A stretch of DNA of 64,000 nt. It comes from Shinisaurus crocodilurus (Eukaryota; Chordata; Lepidosauria; Squamata; Shinisauridae). Of this stretch, positions 1 to 11,856 are shown one piece after another. The notes beneath the pieces were generated by a model. That model saw nothing but the letters and a program-made list of their open reading frames with translations, did not search any database and was not told where the DNA came from. Numbering within the stretch: the stretch's first letter is position 1; each line of letters starts with the position of its first letter. A program made the position numbers and the translations under genes. The stretch lies in NCBI GenBank assembly GCA_021292165.1, contig CM037876.1, positions 39,418,575 to 39,482,574 of the forward strand. The letters run 5' to 3'.

Positions 1-1275
1 TACAAATTATAGTTCCAACTATCCACTCAGGCTAGCTGAGAACGTAGGCTGTAGTGGCAGCTTGAAGCAAACTACCTAGCCAATATATCACTTGGCAGCC
101 TCTTTATTAAACTAAATCCAAGTCTTTCTGGCTGAAAAGGCAATTCCATTTTTTCAAGCTTTGCATTGCAGGGTGAGAGAAAAGGAGGGGCCTTCAGAAA
201 GCAACAGTAGGGGATTCCAGAAACATCAAAGGACAACAAGTGTAAAAATATAAGACAACCTAATTGAATTTGATTGACATTAGATTTGGCCTTCAATTAA
301 CCTTCCATTCCCTCACAGAATTTTTCCAGATGTTGCTGAATAAAGCCTACCTTTCTGTTGTATTTTTTTTCCAGGCAGTGCATTAGTATTTGGCTCTGCC
401 CATTTGAAAAAAATATTTTTATATACCTCTTAAGCACTCAACAGATTTATGTGAGACAGAATGTAAATTCACATAAAATTGAGAAGTGATGACACAAGAC
501 ACTGATTGGGGTCACTGCATACCTGATATGAAATAAAACTTCATTCTCTCCCTTCCATGACCCTTTAAAGTTTTATTCTTTCATTTACTGCCTAGAGTCC
601 AGAGATATTTAAGGATGCTTAGAAGGTGGATTGCCAATAGCTATCTCCTTCTCCCTCTCTCTTTGCTACAGAACTGAAAGATACTGTTTATCTACTACAG
701 GAGGAACGGGGAAACTCTTTCAGCCAGAGGGCCAAATTCAGTTTCAGAGAAGCTCGGGGGGGGGGGGCACATCCAAGTGGTAGGCAGGGCTAATGGCAAA
801 GGGGGGCAGGTGTAAAAGCGTGTGCACGCACGCACACACACACACGATTAGAATGAATACCAGTGTACTGTAGCTCTTCCTGCCAGTAACTAAGCCTTAG
901 GAGAGGCTTTTAGAATGGGGAAAGGACAGCAAGAAGCTGGGAAATCATCAATCAATCGGTGGTTGGGAAAAAGGGAAAGGCATGGTCTGGGGAACTCCGG
1001 AGGGCTGGATTGGTACCCAGGATGGCCAGATTTGGCCCTTGGGCTTAAGGTTTCCTACCTCTAAGGGATGGGAGACCCACCCGGCACTCGATTCGCAGTG
1101 CATGAGCCAAGCGCACCTGCCGCCCAAGCCGAGTGCAAGCATCAGCTGAGGCACTTGCCAGACTTTGTTTACGTAGAAAATAGCGTAAAATACATTTAAA
1201 ATGGCCAAATTTGAGCAAATTTGGCTGCAATTTGTGAAAATTAGCCTGTTTTTATGTATCTTACATCATTTTCTA

Positions 1276-1373
1276 GAGTCTACACAATTTTTTAGAATTT
1301 CCTCTTTTTATAATTTTCTTTTTGTGGTTTTATCCTGGAAGACAATCGTACTCGGTCACGAGTGATCACCTAG
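1276..1373 (+). mobile_element. RTE-like LINE, extreme 3' end, with 14-bp TSD
   Basis: A 98-bp insert ends in the same 3' sequence (ggaagacaatc-tactcggtcacgagtgatcac) as the elements at 33786, 45535 and 63605. It is flanked by a perfect 14-bp direct repeat, tacatcattttcta, at 1262-1275 and 1374-1387, which marks a heavily 5'-truncated retrotransposition. Confidence 0.8.
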
Positions 1374-1545
1374 TACATCATTTTCTACGTAATCAACATA
1401 GTGCCAGAACCTGGAAGTCGCTTTCCCCAGCTCAGCTCACGAGAATGCAAATCGAGCTGGGGAAAAGGTAGGGCGAGTTCGGGGGGTCAAGCCCGGCGAG
1501 TTCACCAGAGTTCCACCCCCCAAATGAGCTCCGCGCACATCCCTA

Positions 1546-1668
1546 TGAGCCTTCTCCAACCCGGTGCCCTCCAGTTGTTTTGGACTACAGCTCCCAGGAT
1601 TTCAGATTATTAGAAAGGCTGCCTAGGGCTTATCTGGAAGGCACCAGCTTGGGAAAGGCTGATCTCCA
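1546..1668. mobile_element. Palindromic hAT-type MITE (degenerate copy)
   Basis: Inverted ends pair 'ttctccaacccggtgccctc' with the complement of 'ggcaccagcttgggaaagg'. The core 'ttttggactacagctccca' is shared with the copies at 35981, 41249 and 50066. The right half is diverged and I found no clear target duplication. Confidence 0.6.
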
Positions 1669-2154
1669 ACATCAAACGCAGGGAATGTCAGGCACTGAGT
1701 GAGTTTCAATTATCTCAGTTGGTATGGGGCAGGAAAAGGGAAGCAGTTCATCAGTAAAGTGGGGTACTACAGTTAATATGTTGAGAAATATAACTTGAGT
1801 ATATTCTCAGACAAGTTCAAGGGTAAAAAAAGGAGAGAAGAATCAGACATACTTGTCCTTGAAAAATGTATGCTGGATTTGGTTGTGGGATATAAGAGAC
1901 AGACAATTTCATGCTGACGTCAGTTTTCTGCTAAGTCACATAAGCTTCCTCCCCCCCCCTACTTATATAGCAGTATATAAATATTTCGCAAATTACATTT
2001 CTCTGATCCATGGAATGAATCTAGGCTTTCTACTTCCAGGGTTGTGTCGTTTGTGTTATCATAAACTTATTATATCTTCTAGAGTAAACAAAGAGTAATC
2101 CCACAAAAAAGCAAGAAGCAGCGAAAGGAAACCCAACCCCATGTCTCTGGGTTG

Positions 2155-2289
2155 GGTCAGAACCACAAGGGACCAGTTGTGTGGATCCTCCTTCCCACTC
2201 ATTTATTGCTCAGCTTGGAGAAAGGTTGATAATCAGGTGTGAACACCCCTCACTCAATATGGTTCTCAAATATTCCCATGGAGACATGG
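2155..2289. repeat. 135-bp dispersed repeat, copy 1
   Basis: This segment, starting ggtcagaaccacaaggg and ending ccatggagacatgg, is identical base for base to 6378-6512. Its class is unknown. The sequence just before it (ccatgtctctgg) is nearly complementary to its right end (ccatggagacatgg), a possible short terminal inverted repeat, but the second copy lacks that left extension. Confidence 0.85.
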
Positions 2290-2882
2290 CTCACACTGCA
2301 GAACAGCAAACTCCACAGTTGGCATTGTTAAGATGAAGCTGCATTAAAACAGATCCACTATAAAATATATTGCACTGCAGCTGCTGAGAAAGGCTTATGG
2401 TTGAGATCAGCCAGTTGAGATACTATTGAGAGTTCTTGGGGCCATGCTGGCAGGGACAGCTCCAGAGTGTCCCAACCACACAGGAACAAAGCCTAAAGTC
2501 AGTCAAACTGGCCCCTAGACTCATCCAACAGTTCTTGCAGAATATGTCCCAGGTGTTCCTGACAAAGCAAGCCAAGTTTGGAACTCCAGGCAGTCTGTTG
2601 GACACATTTGGTGGGATCATGGTTGGTGGGAAAGGTGACCTATACTGCACCAAATGGTCAGACAAGATTGTTTTCAGCCTGACTAGCTCTACAATGCAAA
2701 GAGAAAAAAGGAAAATCAGTGAAATCACTTAAACGTGGGCCATTTTGGGATATGCAACACCAATGTTACAAATGTCCTTGGCCACATCCTTTTTATTCCT
2801 AGTCTGGGCCATCTGTATATGTGTGGTTTTTACCACCAATTTCACAACATACCCTCTCTCATATACGTAACATAAGCACCGT

Positions 2883-3985
2883 CAGGGCCGGTGCTACCAT
2901 TAGGCCAACTAGGCAGCTGCCTAGGGCGCAAGGCTAAAGGGGGCGCCAAGTCACCCCCTCCAGCAGTGGAGCCACTGCCCGCTAGAAAGGCTGGAGCCAA
3001 CGCTCTCCTGCCTGCGGGAGCACAAGCCGCCTGCGAGCTCCAGGAGGACCCTCAGCCTGACCCAGCGAGGCTCTTCTTACGTTCCTCGGAGCAAGCGAGG
3101 CAGCGAACGTAGGTGTAGCAAACACGGGCTCTTCCGCCTGGGATCAGCTGACTGCAGCGAGGAACCTTGTGAGTACTTATGCACTGCGCCTGCAATTAAA
3201 GCCCCGAGGGCTTTAATTGCAGGCACGGAGAAGTGGGGAAGGCGCCTGCAGCCCGGGAAGCTCCGCTCTCCTTTCCCCCCAGTAACGAAGCCCACACACC
3301 TGGCTGCTGGTTAACACTCCCCAGCCCTCAGCCCCAAGGGATTGTAAGCTAGGAGGACCACCAAAAGCTCCCTCAGTCCCTCCCCTTGCGAGTGCATTGC
3401 AGAGATGGCAGGGGTTGTGGTAAATGAAACGCAAGTAAGTGCCTTCTCCCCCCCCCACCTACCCACTTCATTTGTTTGCAACATTTAATAGAAGCACTTG
3501 AGGTGGGGAGAGAATCCCCCTCCCCCTCCTTTGGACGTGTGCAATTTTGCAGTCTTATTTCTCTTTCATTACTTTTTTTTTTTTTTACCTCTGGTTGCTT
3601 ATAGAATTGCACTTGTGCTCCTAAACTCTTTAAAACTTCTCGTTTTTCTTAACCTGCGCTTCCTTCGTCAGTATTTCCAAAAAATGCCTGGCTGCTTTTT
3701 CGGAGGGGGAAGCGAGAGAAAAATCCCGCCCTTTTTCTCTCCCGGTTTTCAGCCAATGTCTGAGCAAGGGAAAGCTCCCTCAAACTAGACTTCTTGCGTT
3801 TTAATGGGGGATGAATACAAGCCTGTATTGCAGGGGTAATGTCACCTAACTGTTGCTTCAAAGTTTACACTTTGTCATGGGCCTTAATTATAAAGCATAG
3901 GGCTGGAGGGAGGGCTCAAGTGGGAAGGGGGGGCGCTAAATATCTTATCTTGCCTAGGGCACCAAACTGCTTTGCACCGGCCCTG
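2883..3985. mobile_element. Non-autonomous hAT transposon with 8-bp TSD
   Basis: The element begins CAGGGCCGGTGC and ends GCACCGGCCCTG, a perfect 12-bp terminal inverted repeat. It is flanked by the 8-bp duplication AGCACCGT at 2875-2882 and 3986-3993. CAGGG-type ends with 8-bp duplications are diagnostic of hAT elements. The 1103-bp interior has several short frames but none with recognisable transposase motifs, so it is probably non-autonomous. Confidence 0.9.
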
Positions 3986-4255
3986 AGCACCGTATGTTCT
4001 TTATCCTTGAAGGAATCTGTATTGCTCTAATAAAGCTCATTATGTTAAAGCTACAAGCTACTTATGTTATCCTTTCCCCACCCTCATACTCTCCTTTCCT
4101 TTTCTGAAGTTTTCTTTTTTACTGTGGCAGCTATCATTGGGATTCTGCAAAGTGGTCAGAAGAAACAGAAAGAACATTTCAAATTCAGTTATCTTCATCA
4201 AATTTTAGTCACATAGAAGCTAGATAGACTTGTTAGAAAGCATTTCATGCTATAC

Positions 4256-4837
4256 CACGGGTGGGCAACCTTTATGCCACCAAGGGCAGCATGGGGTAGC
4301 AGGTTGTGGGCCACATGTCGGCTACAGGCATGGCCAGAGCTGGTGGGGTGTGGAGCCTGGTGCACTGGTGGGTGAGAACAGGGCTCCCCCTTCCCCCCTC
4401 TTTCTCTCCTACACCCTCCAACAGACTTTCTTTGTTCCCATGCTTACTACCACCCACCTTATCATGATCTGAATGAAGGCTACCCCACTCTCTGTTAAGC
4501 TTTATCCTTAGCTTAATAGCAGCATGCTTCATCATGATTTTGCGGGGAAATAAGGGTTAAATCTCCCCTCCCCCTGTGACTCTGCCTCCCTGGGCTGGGA
4601 AAGCTTTCCCCTCCCTACTTGCAGAAGGGACTGCTCTAGTCCACCATACTGTGGTTTTGTTTACCACATGGAGCATGGTGGGCTACCGAGGTACAGTGTC
4701 CATTTTAGGCCCAGGAGAAGCTAGAGAGGTACAAGGTCAGGAAAAATTAGGCGGCAGCAGTGTGGAGGCAGCATGCAAGCTGCAGAGGAGACCGCTGAGG
4801 GCTACATGCAGCCTGCTGGCCATGGGCTGCCTACATG
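4256..4837. mobile_element. Probable degenerate hAT element
   Basis: Flanks TGCTATAC (4248-4255) and TGCTATAT (4838-4845) match at 7 of 8 positions. The ends CACGGGTGGGCAACC and the complement CATGTAGGCAGCCC are weak inverted repeats of the 'GGGTGGGCAACCT' hAT type. No coding potential is seen in it. Confidence 0.5.
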
Positions 4838-6377
4838 TGCTATATATGCATGTAAATGTCTAGAGAACTGTCACATCAGGATGCCACCCATGGAGTCTAC
4901 TTGAAACATTTTAGCTTATAAACTGACTGAAAACAAGTATCCCAGGGAAAATACACCCAGATTTAAGTAGACATAAATTCAAGGGTGTTTTCCCTGGGGA
5001 GGTTGGCTCCATAAACTTCATGTCCATGTTCTGCACCTTACCTCTTTAGCAGAAGATACATAGCTAATCACTGTACTCTCATTCTTCCATTCACACCTTC
5101 CTGAAGGTCTCATGTAGTAGCAGAGGACCTTGTACATAATTTACACATTGCAGGGAAATGTCACCTGTAATTACATAATCTAACAGGTTGATCATGGGAC
5201 CCTGAATGCATAAGAAATAAAACAGAATGCCGAAAAGATCAATTGTAGGTGTTTTCCTAAATGAAGTGCCAGGTCAGACATTACCTTCCAAACCTGGTAT
5301 GGGAGGAAGTGCAACTTGGACTTGCATGTGCCCAGCCTGCCCACCTGCTTTCCTCACCTTCCTTGATAATTGACATCTGATCTGACCAAATGATTCATTA
5401 GGATCTTGAATCCACAAATTCAGGCCCAGACTAAGGGTTCAGCAAGATCTCTGATACAGATGAATGTTGTATTTAGGGAGTGTGGAGGGAAAATGGGGCG
5501 GTAACATCTGATCAGGCTCTTATGTATAAAAGGAGAATTAAAACCATTTTTGTGCAATTATATTCATATTTGTTTAAAAACATTTTCTTATGAGATGTCC
5601 TTCTTCTCCTAGTATTTTAATTCTAGCATATATTCGCAGACTTGAAGGGCAAATTGTGTAGATGTATTTGTACAAAACCAATTGTGCTATATTTAATTTC
5701 TGCATTACGATACTAACATAAAGGTACAAAAGGGCTAACTCCATAAGTACACTTTAAAATGTGCACACAGTTTTCTAGCATGTGTTCATGGGACAAGAAG
5801 TACCACGGATTATGTTGACTACTCAAATTGAACATCAGGTTTCTGAAAAGGATTCTTTTAGCATGGTGAACAAGGATGCCACCTAAAAGAGCTCAGTTTT
5901 TAAAGGAATAATATCTTATATGTATGAACTACTCCCCTGTAGCCAGACAAAAATGTTTCCTCCTACTTAGCTCTTGAGGAATGTGCTTACAAGATGTCTC
6001 AGAAACTCCAGGTCAAACTCTTTCCAATTAAGGCAATCTCTTCCAGTTGCTTTATACACTGTGGTTATTGGCCGGATGCGACTTTTAAAAAAAGTATCTC
6101 CTGCTGAAGTCTTCACTGAACAAAACTAAGTAGGTTGGTTGCAAGTGCTAGAGATGAAGCATACACTAGTATTACTTTTTGCACAATCTTGAAAAAAAAC
6201 TCATTTTGTCTCCTGGCTGTTCCAGCTCTACAGACCAATTTCTGATCAAACATGGTACTATTTCACAACATATGAGAGATTCCTCCTTACTTTCTGGGCC
6301 TCTTTCAGGTGTTACTGCTTCAGTATGGAAGCTGCTTTTCTGTGTCGCTGTTGTACACTGCTGAGGTAACATCTGGT
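4838..6377. other. No gene seen; intronic sequence
   Basis: AT-rich sequence with short chance frames only. I recognise no repeat family, conserved coding frame or RNA gene here. Confidence 0.5.
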
Positions 6378-6512
6378 GGTCAGAACCACAAGGGACCAGT
6401 TGTGTGGATCCTCCTTCCCACTCATTTATTGCTCAGCTTGGAGAAAGGTTGATAATCAGGTGTGAACACCCCTCACTCAATATGGTTCTCAAATATTCCC
6501 ATGGAGACATGG
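6378..6512. repeat. 135-bp dispersed repeat, copy 2
   Basis: Identical to 2155-2289, in the same orientation and 4.2 kb away. No target duplication is evident. Confidence 0.85.
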
Positions 6513-6668
6513 GGCAAAGCCACAGAAAAGTTGTATCTGTGCTGTTGTGGTAACATATGAAGAGGTCATATAAGAAATTGCTTCCAGTCTAGATATAAGA
6601 CTTCAATCAGTGAAAACTTGTGATTAAGAGGAAACAGCACAAGGAAATTATGGTGTCCAAACTAGACA

Positions 6669-6950
6669 TCAGTGGCTACTTCCAGGATCAGAGGCAGCAT
6701 GCCTCTGAATACCAGTTGCCGGTATGTCCTGTTTGTGGGCTTCCTATAGGCATCTGGTTGGCTACTTTGGGAAACAGGGTGCTTAACTAAAGGTGCAATC
6801 CTATGCATGTCTAGACAGAAAAAAGGCCTTCAGCTCCCAGCATGCCCCAGCCATGCTGGGAGTTGTAGGCCCTTTTTTTGTCTAAACATACATAGGACTG
6901 CACACTAAGTAGGCCTTTGGTCTGATCCAGCAGGGCTCTTTTTATGTTCA
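6669..6950 (+). mobile_element. CR1-group LINE 3' end, split by a MITE
   Basis: The text 'ggatcagaggcagcatgcct ... ggtctgatccagcagggctc ... ttatgttc' is the 3' end of the LINE family whose coding end is visible at 36230-37217. It is interrupted at 6791-6905 by a GGGTGCAATCC-type MITE, so the MITE is younger. Confidence 0.7.
6791..6905. mobile_element. GGGTGCAATCC MITE, family A, copy 1 (TAA TSD)
   Basis: Near-palindrome: 'aggtgcaatcctatgcatg' at the left and its complement at the right, with a core containing ctcccagcatg / catgctgggag. It is flanked by TAA at 6788-6790 and 6906-6908. It interrupts a LINE fragment. The 3-bp TWA duplication suggests the PIF/Harbinger superfamily (inference). 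Confidence 0.8.
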
Positions 6951-7684
6951 CCTATCTAAATCAATCCTCTTTGTGGAGAAAATTGTGGAAAGTACTGCTG
7001 TGCACTGTACAAGAACCGTATGAACAGCACAGAAACCATTTCCTTTTGCCCTAACACATCTTCTGGCTAGTTCACAATACCACGTTGTTTCCCCTTTCTT
7101 TCCTTGCACATCCCAGGTGCTGGTGTCCTTATGGGTACAGAAACTATTTTCACATCTGTGTTAAACTTTTTTCTCCCTATAAACAAACTCAATCCAAGAA
7201 CAGCTGTCTAATCCCAATGTGGAGAAGTGAAAATGTATAGGAAATGCACAAAGAACAGAATGGAGGCATCATTGGACAATGGGGGCGGGTGGAGGGGGAA
7301 TGAATCAAATAAAACCAAGGGTCAGGAATTGCAATCAAGGGGTACAGGGGGGTGGATATTCCCCCAAATTGACTTTCTTACTACTTTCTTAAATCAGCTA
7401 AGCACCTTTACAGATTAACTACTGCGTATTTCTACATAAAAACTAGTGATAGGCAAATTGTCCTTGGCTCAGTTTTCAATCAACTTGGTAATTATGAGCT
7501 TTTTTGGTGAGCGTTCAGAAAAAACACACATTTGTTTTCCAAGAGTTCTCTGCCAGCTTATAGGGATGGGCAACTGCCATCTCTTTCATCTTGAAAGGGC
7601 TTGAGGCTTTGCACATATTCGCAATTCACTTGCAAAGCCTCAAATGTGCTCAAGAAGTGCATGCCATTGCTGCCTCTCCTTGTC

Positions 7685-7825
7685 TTGGGGTGGGACTACA
7701 AGTTCCAGAATCCATAGCAGGAGCTGATTCAGTGGATATCATTCCCACCAAGGTGGAAATGGCACACACATTTCCACCTTGTCAGTTTCCTGCTGGTGAT
7801 TCTGGGACTTGTAGTCTCAGGACAA
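7685..7825. repeat. Palindromic repeat, unclassified
   Basis: 'gggactacaagttccagaat' at 7690 is mirrored by the complement of 'attctgggacttgtagtctc' near 7800, with a second inner inverted pair (aaggtggaaatg / catttccacctt). The layout is MITE-like, but I found neither clear ends nor a target duplication. Confidence 0.5.
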
Positions 7826-7998
7826 GATATTTTATTGGGGTGTGGTAGTTCCCACCACTGTTTCTGTCTTCCCTTGCCCCAGGTTAGGGGGACCAGCAAC
7901 ATTTGCAGAGATTCTCATGAAATGTCCTTCTGCAATCCATTAACCAGTAGCTGAATTATGTTCTGAAGCATGACACTTTATAGCCAATGTAAAATTTT

Positions 7999-8391
7999 CA
8001 TAGAATCATAGAATCATAGAAAAGTAGAGTTGGAAGGGGCCAACAAGGCCATCGAGTCCAACCCCCTGCTCAATGCAGGAATCCAGGTCAAAGCATCTCT
8101 GACAGATGTCTGTCCAGCTGCACCTTGAATGCCTCCAGAGTGGGAGAGCCCACGACCTCCCTAGGTAGTTGATTCCATTGTCTTATTGCTCTGACAGTCA
8201 GGAAATTTTTCCTGATGTTTAGGTGGAATCTAGGTTCCTGTAACTTGAGCCCATTATTCCGTGTCCTGCAAACTGGGATGATCGAGAAGAGATCTTTGCC
8301 CTCCTCTGTGTGACATCCCTTCAAATACTGGAAGAGTGCGATCATATCTCCCCTCAGTCTCCTCTTCTGAAGGCTAAACATGCCCAGTTCT
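7999..8391 (-). mobile_element. CR1 LINE, 3' end with C-terminal RT fragment
   Basis: The CR1-type 3' repeat (catagaatcatagaatcata on the plus strand) is followed by a 97-codon frame reading LQKRRLRGDMIALFQYLKG, GLKLQEPRFHLNIRKNF and WNQLPREVVGSPTLEAFK. This is the C-terminal end of CR1 ORF2. The copy is 5'-truncated and the rest of ORF2 is missing. Confidence 0.9.
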
Positions 8392-8517
8392 TAAATTTGT
8401 TTTTTTTACCAACTCTGGGTCATAATATTATCTGGCTATAAGTTCCACAGTTACAACACACGAGAAATAATTTTGTTGCCTCATATTTGATTTTAATTTA
8501 TGTATAACAGCAACATT

Positions 8518-8802
8518 TGAACCATGGGTTATTGTGTTGTCTGAACCCAGTTGCACTAACAAGTCATAGCTTGTTTACGATGAACAACCCATGAAGAGAA
8601 CCCATGGTTTGTTGTTGGGTTGTGAACTGTGGGCTGTTCAGCATGGTTTCTTATCTTGGCTGGCTTCAGACAACGCAATAACCCATGGTTCAACAGCAAC
8701 CCATGGTTCAACAGCAACCCATGGTTCAACGACAACCCACACTCAACCTATACCCAACCCTTGAGTGTGGGTTATTGTGTTGTCTGAACCCAGTCAATGA
8801 CA
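8518..8802. repeat. Hairpin repeat family D with 18-bp minisatellite
   Basis: 'gggttattgtgttgtctgaa' at 8526 recurs as a direct copy at 8769 and as an inverted copy at 8665. Between them an 18-bp unit (caacccatggttcaacag) is repeated three times from 8697, followed by a small hairpin (cccacactcaa / ttgagtgtggg). Related sequence occurs at 48385-48565. Confidence 0.7.
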
Positions 8803-8814
8803 CTTGTAAAAGAT

Positions 8815-9834
8815 ACAAAAACATACCAAAATATATAGAAATCACCATTTGCACCAGGACAAAGGCAGGAGATGGATATGAAAACAAAGGTATTCATATA
8901 TGGAAGGGGGCAATGCAAACAAGGCTACAGAATCCACAATCCAGAGCAAGTACATAAATGATCTGACAGATCATGTGACTCACACACAACGGGCTGCTGT
9001 TTTTGGATAAGAACTCTGAATTAAAACACCTCTGTTTTAAAGCTGGGTATTCCTCGTCAAGCAACAGCCAAGGCAGTACCTTGACAACTATGGGAGATAC
9101 TCACAAGTAAGAATAGCAAGCAAGGAGCTTAAGCTATGAGGCTCTGGGATGCACACTTGCAGTGTGTGATGGATGATTTGGGATAACACTGAATTTAATA
9201 GCATTGGAAAATATTTCTGACATCACCCCATGTGACTTTTTTTGCACTCAGTACAACTGATCATAGTGGAAGCCTATTTCTATATATGGACTGTATGTTA
9301 GAACAAGGCATATATAGATTATAAACCACACACTCCTCCTTGTGTCATTGAAAGCCCCCTGGTATCGATGGGGCCACTCTGTAATTGTTCTGCAGAAAAA
9401 AGTTTTGTGAATTGTACGCCAGCTTGGTGTAAATGTGAGCATAGTAAGGCCCACTGTGGCTTTTCAGTAATGCGAGGAGATTGTTAAAGGCTGGATTTTA
9501 TAAGTAGGAAGTGCCCAAAAGATTAATTTGGTAATAAAAAACAGTTTATATAAGGAAATTATTTTAGTTTGGCTCAACATGACCTACATAATTTTATGCC
9601 TAGGATTAGCAGCTGATAAGCAAACAGCATGACGCATATGGGGAAATAGTTTAATTCAACTGTTTCCTGGTCAGTGCTATATCAGCACCAACTGAGATAG
9701 CTTTGTGGTGTGGCAACAGTTGCAATTTTGCCTCTGAAATAGCCATGTATAATTATAAATATGTAGACCACAAATGCAATGGCTCCTAAGCAAAAAAAAG
9801 AAGAAGGATGAAATTAGCTTGTTAAATACTAGTC
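8815..9834. other. No gene seen; intronic sequence
   Basis: Unremarkable AT-rich sequence. Short frames only, no recognised repeat. Confidence 0.45.
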
Positions 9835-9837
9835 ATG

Positions 9838-10277
9838 GTGGCTATATACCTCCGGGATCAGAGGCAGCATGCCTCTGAATACCAACTGCTAAGTTGGGAT
9901 CAGCAGTGGGAGAGCTATTACCCTCATATCCGGCTTTATTTATTTATTATATTTATATCCCGCCTTTTTTCCTGCAAGGAACCCAAGGCGGCTTACATAA
10001 TCCTCCTCCTCCTCTCCACTTTATCCTCACAACAACCCTGTGAGGTAGGTCAGGCTGAGAGTCAGTGACTGGCCCAAAGTCACCCAGTGAGTTTCATGGC
10101 CGAGCGGGGACTAGAACCCAGATCTCCCGAGTCCCAGTCCAACACTTACCACTACGCCACACTGGCTCTCAGTGTGCTTTCTGTGCTTTCCATCTATATT
10201 GGTCAGCCACTATGGGAAACAGAATGCTGGATGGGCCTTTGGTCTGATCCAGCAGGGCTCTTTTATGTTCTTATGTT
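9838..10277 (+). mobile_element. CR1-group LINE 3' end, split by a Sauria SINE
   Basis: The left piece 'gggatcagaggcagcatgcc' and right piece 'ggtctgatccagcagggctc ... ttatgttcttatg' belong to the same 3' end as 36230-37217. The Sauria SINE at 9935-10170 sits in the middle and is therefore younger. Confidence 0.7.
9935..10170 (-). mobile_element. Sauria-type tRNA-derived SINE
   Basis: On the minus strand it starts gagagccagtgtggcgtagt, with a pol III A box (TGGCGTAGTGG) and a B box (GGTTCTAGTCC), and ends in an AATAAATAAATAAA tail. This is the usual architecture of squamate Sauria SINEs: a tRNA-related head, a body, and a LINE-like tail. Confidence 0.9.
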
Positions 10278-11466
10278 AATTGGAGCATAGTGTTCTACCT
10301 GTGCCATAGACCATATTAGACTGACGGGGGACACATGCCCCTAATTATGCTGACATTCCACTGGAGCTGGGCATAGTAACACAGATGCTGAACAAGAGCA
10401 TTCTGTCCAAGACCTCGTTGGTGTAAACAATAGAGCCTACCCTCATGACCGACTTTGCTCTTTCTTTGCCCTCCCCATTTTCTGCAGTACTACCACTAAG
10501 GAAGTACTAGGAGCTGGTTATTTTAAATCACTGATTTTTTATGTATTAGAGTGCTGTAATTGCATTTAACACATCTTACTGCCTGTGCTGGGCCTTTGGG
10601 AAAGCATGAAATACTAATGGAAGTAAGTACTACATTTCAAATAGACTTTATCCTAAAGGCGCAGTATCATTGGCTCATATCCCAACACACACTTGTTTCT
10701 CTTCCATACTCTACTTTTTTAAAAAAAAATAGTGGCAACACATAAGCACAGGGATTGTTACACAAAAGAGTTCAATGGTATGCTTAAATGGCTCCATTGC
10801 TATAAAACTGACATGTTCTGCCCTGCTTAATGGAACACTGGCCATGTCTAACAAGCCAAGTCCAACAAATCTACTCATTGTTTAGACAGATTTGAATCTA
10901 GGATACTATACATGTGAATGAAACATCTGCTTTCCGAAAAACACCTCATTCTCATCTCATATCAGGTTGCAAAGCAAAGGGTACTGGATTACACTGTTAT
11001 GGCAAAGACAAGTTTGCAGTAACTAAATAACTGAATTCCAGGACTTGTAGTAAATCAGCCAAGCATGGACTGATTTTAAGAAAAGGTGAAACCAACTGGG
11101 TAACATCATCTGGCATTGCGGCCCCATAAGACAGATTAATTTTTATATCCCTACTTTCAATATTTATTTGATTAGATACTGCTGAACGTTTTCCAGGTGT
11201 TTTGCAGTAATTGCCTTTTTCAGGGTTTATTAAAGCTAGCCAAAGGCTCCCCTTTCTATCATTTTTTTAAACTGAACTGAAATAAAAGAAATATCAAGGA
11301 AATTTATAAAAGGGATTCATTTCTAATAACTATTGTTGAACATTCCAAAAGATTTGTCCCATTCCCATATTAACATAGTTATGCTGGGCTATGTTCACTG
11401 TTTTGCAAAGATTCCTATTTTATTTCACTTCTTACATTTATATACTGCTTTTTTCTTTTCATTTAT
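10278..11466. other. No gene seen; intronic sequence
   Basis: AT-rich, with no recognised repeat or coding signal. Confidence 0.45.
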
Positions 11467-11856
11467 GGGGACAGCAATCCTATGGCCGCTGAACAGAAAA
11501 GAGCTCCAACCTCAGAGCTGGAGAGCTGTGCTCTGATCCCCCTCTCCGGCACAGAAAGAACTGTGCCAGCAGCTGCTTCTCCAAGGTTGTAAGACCAATC
11601 TTGGAGAAGGGGTAAAGGGGCGTTCTGGAGGCGGGGGCGGGAGGAGACCAGGTCCACCAGAATACAACACATTCTCGTAGCGCTCCAGCCTCCTTCTCTA
11701 CTTCTCCAAAGTGCCACAGCTAGATGGCTGAAATTGGCTGTCTAGATGACTTGCAGGGCGGGAGGGCCTTCCATGCAGGGCTTCTCCCGCCTTGCATAGG
11801 ATGCCCATAACCCTCCAAGTTCGGAGGCTTACGGGCATCCCCACTGGATTGCAGCC
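11467..11856. mobile_element. Long GGGTGCAATCC-group element (family E), copy 1
   Basis: The left end 'acagcaatcctatgg' and right end 'ggattgcagcc' are inverted, with TAA following at 11857-11859. The GC-rich interior (ttctccaa..., ggcgggaggag) resembles 20243-20696. The left boundary is uncertain. Confidence 0.5.

Noticed and set aside
2423..2732. Overlapping frames of about 100 codons on both strands
   Set aside because: No recognisable motif on either strand, and mutual overlap suggests chance; not called as a pseudogene.
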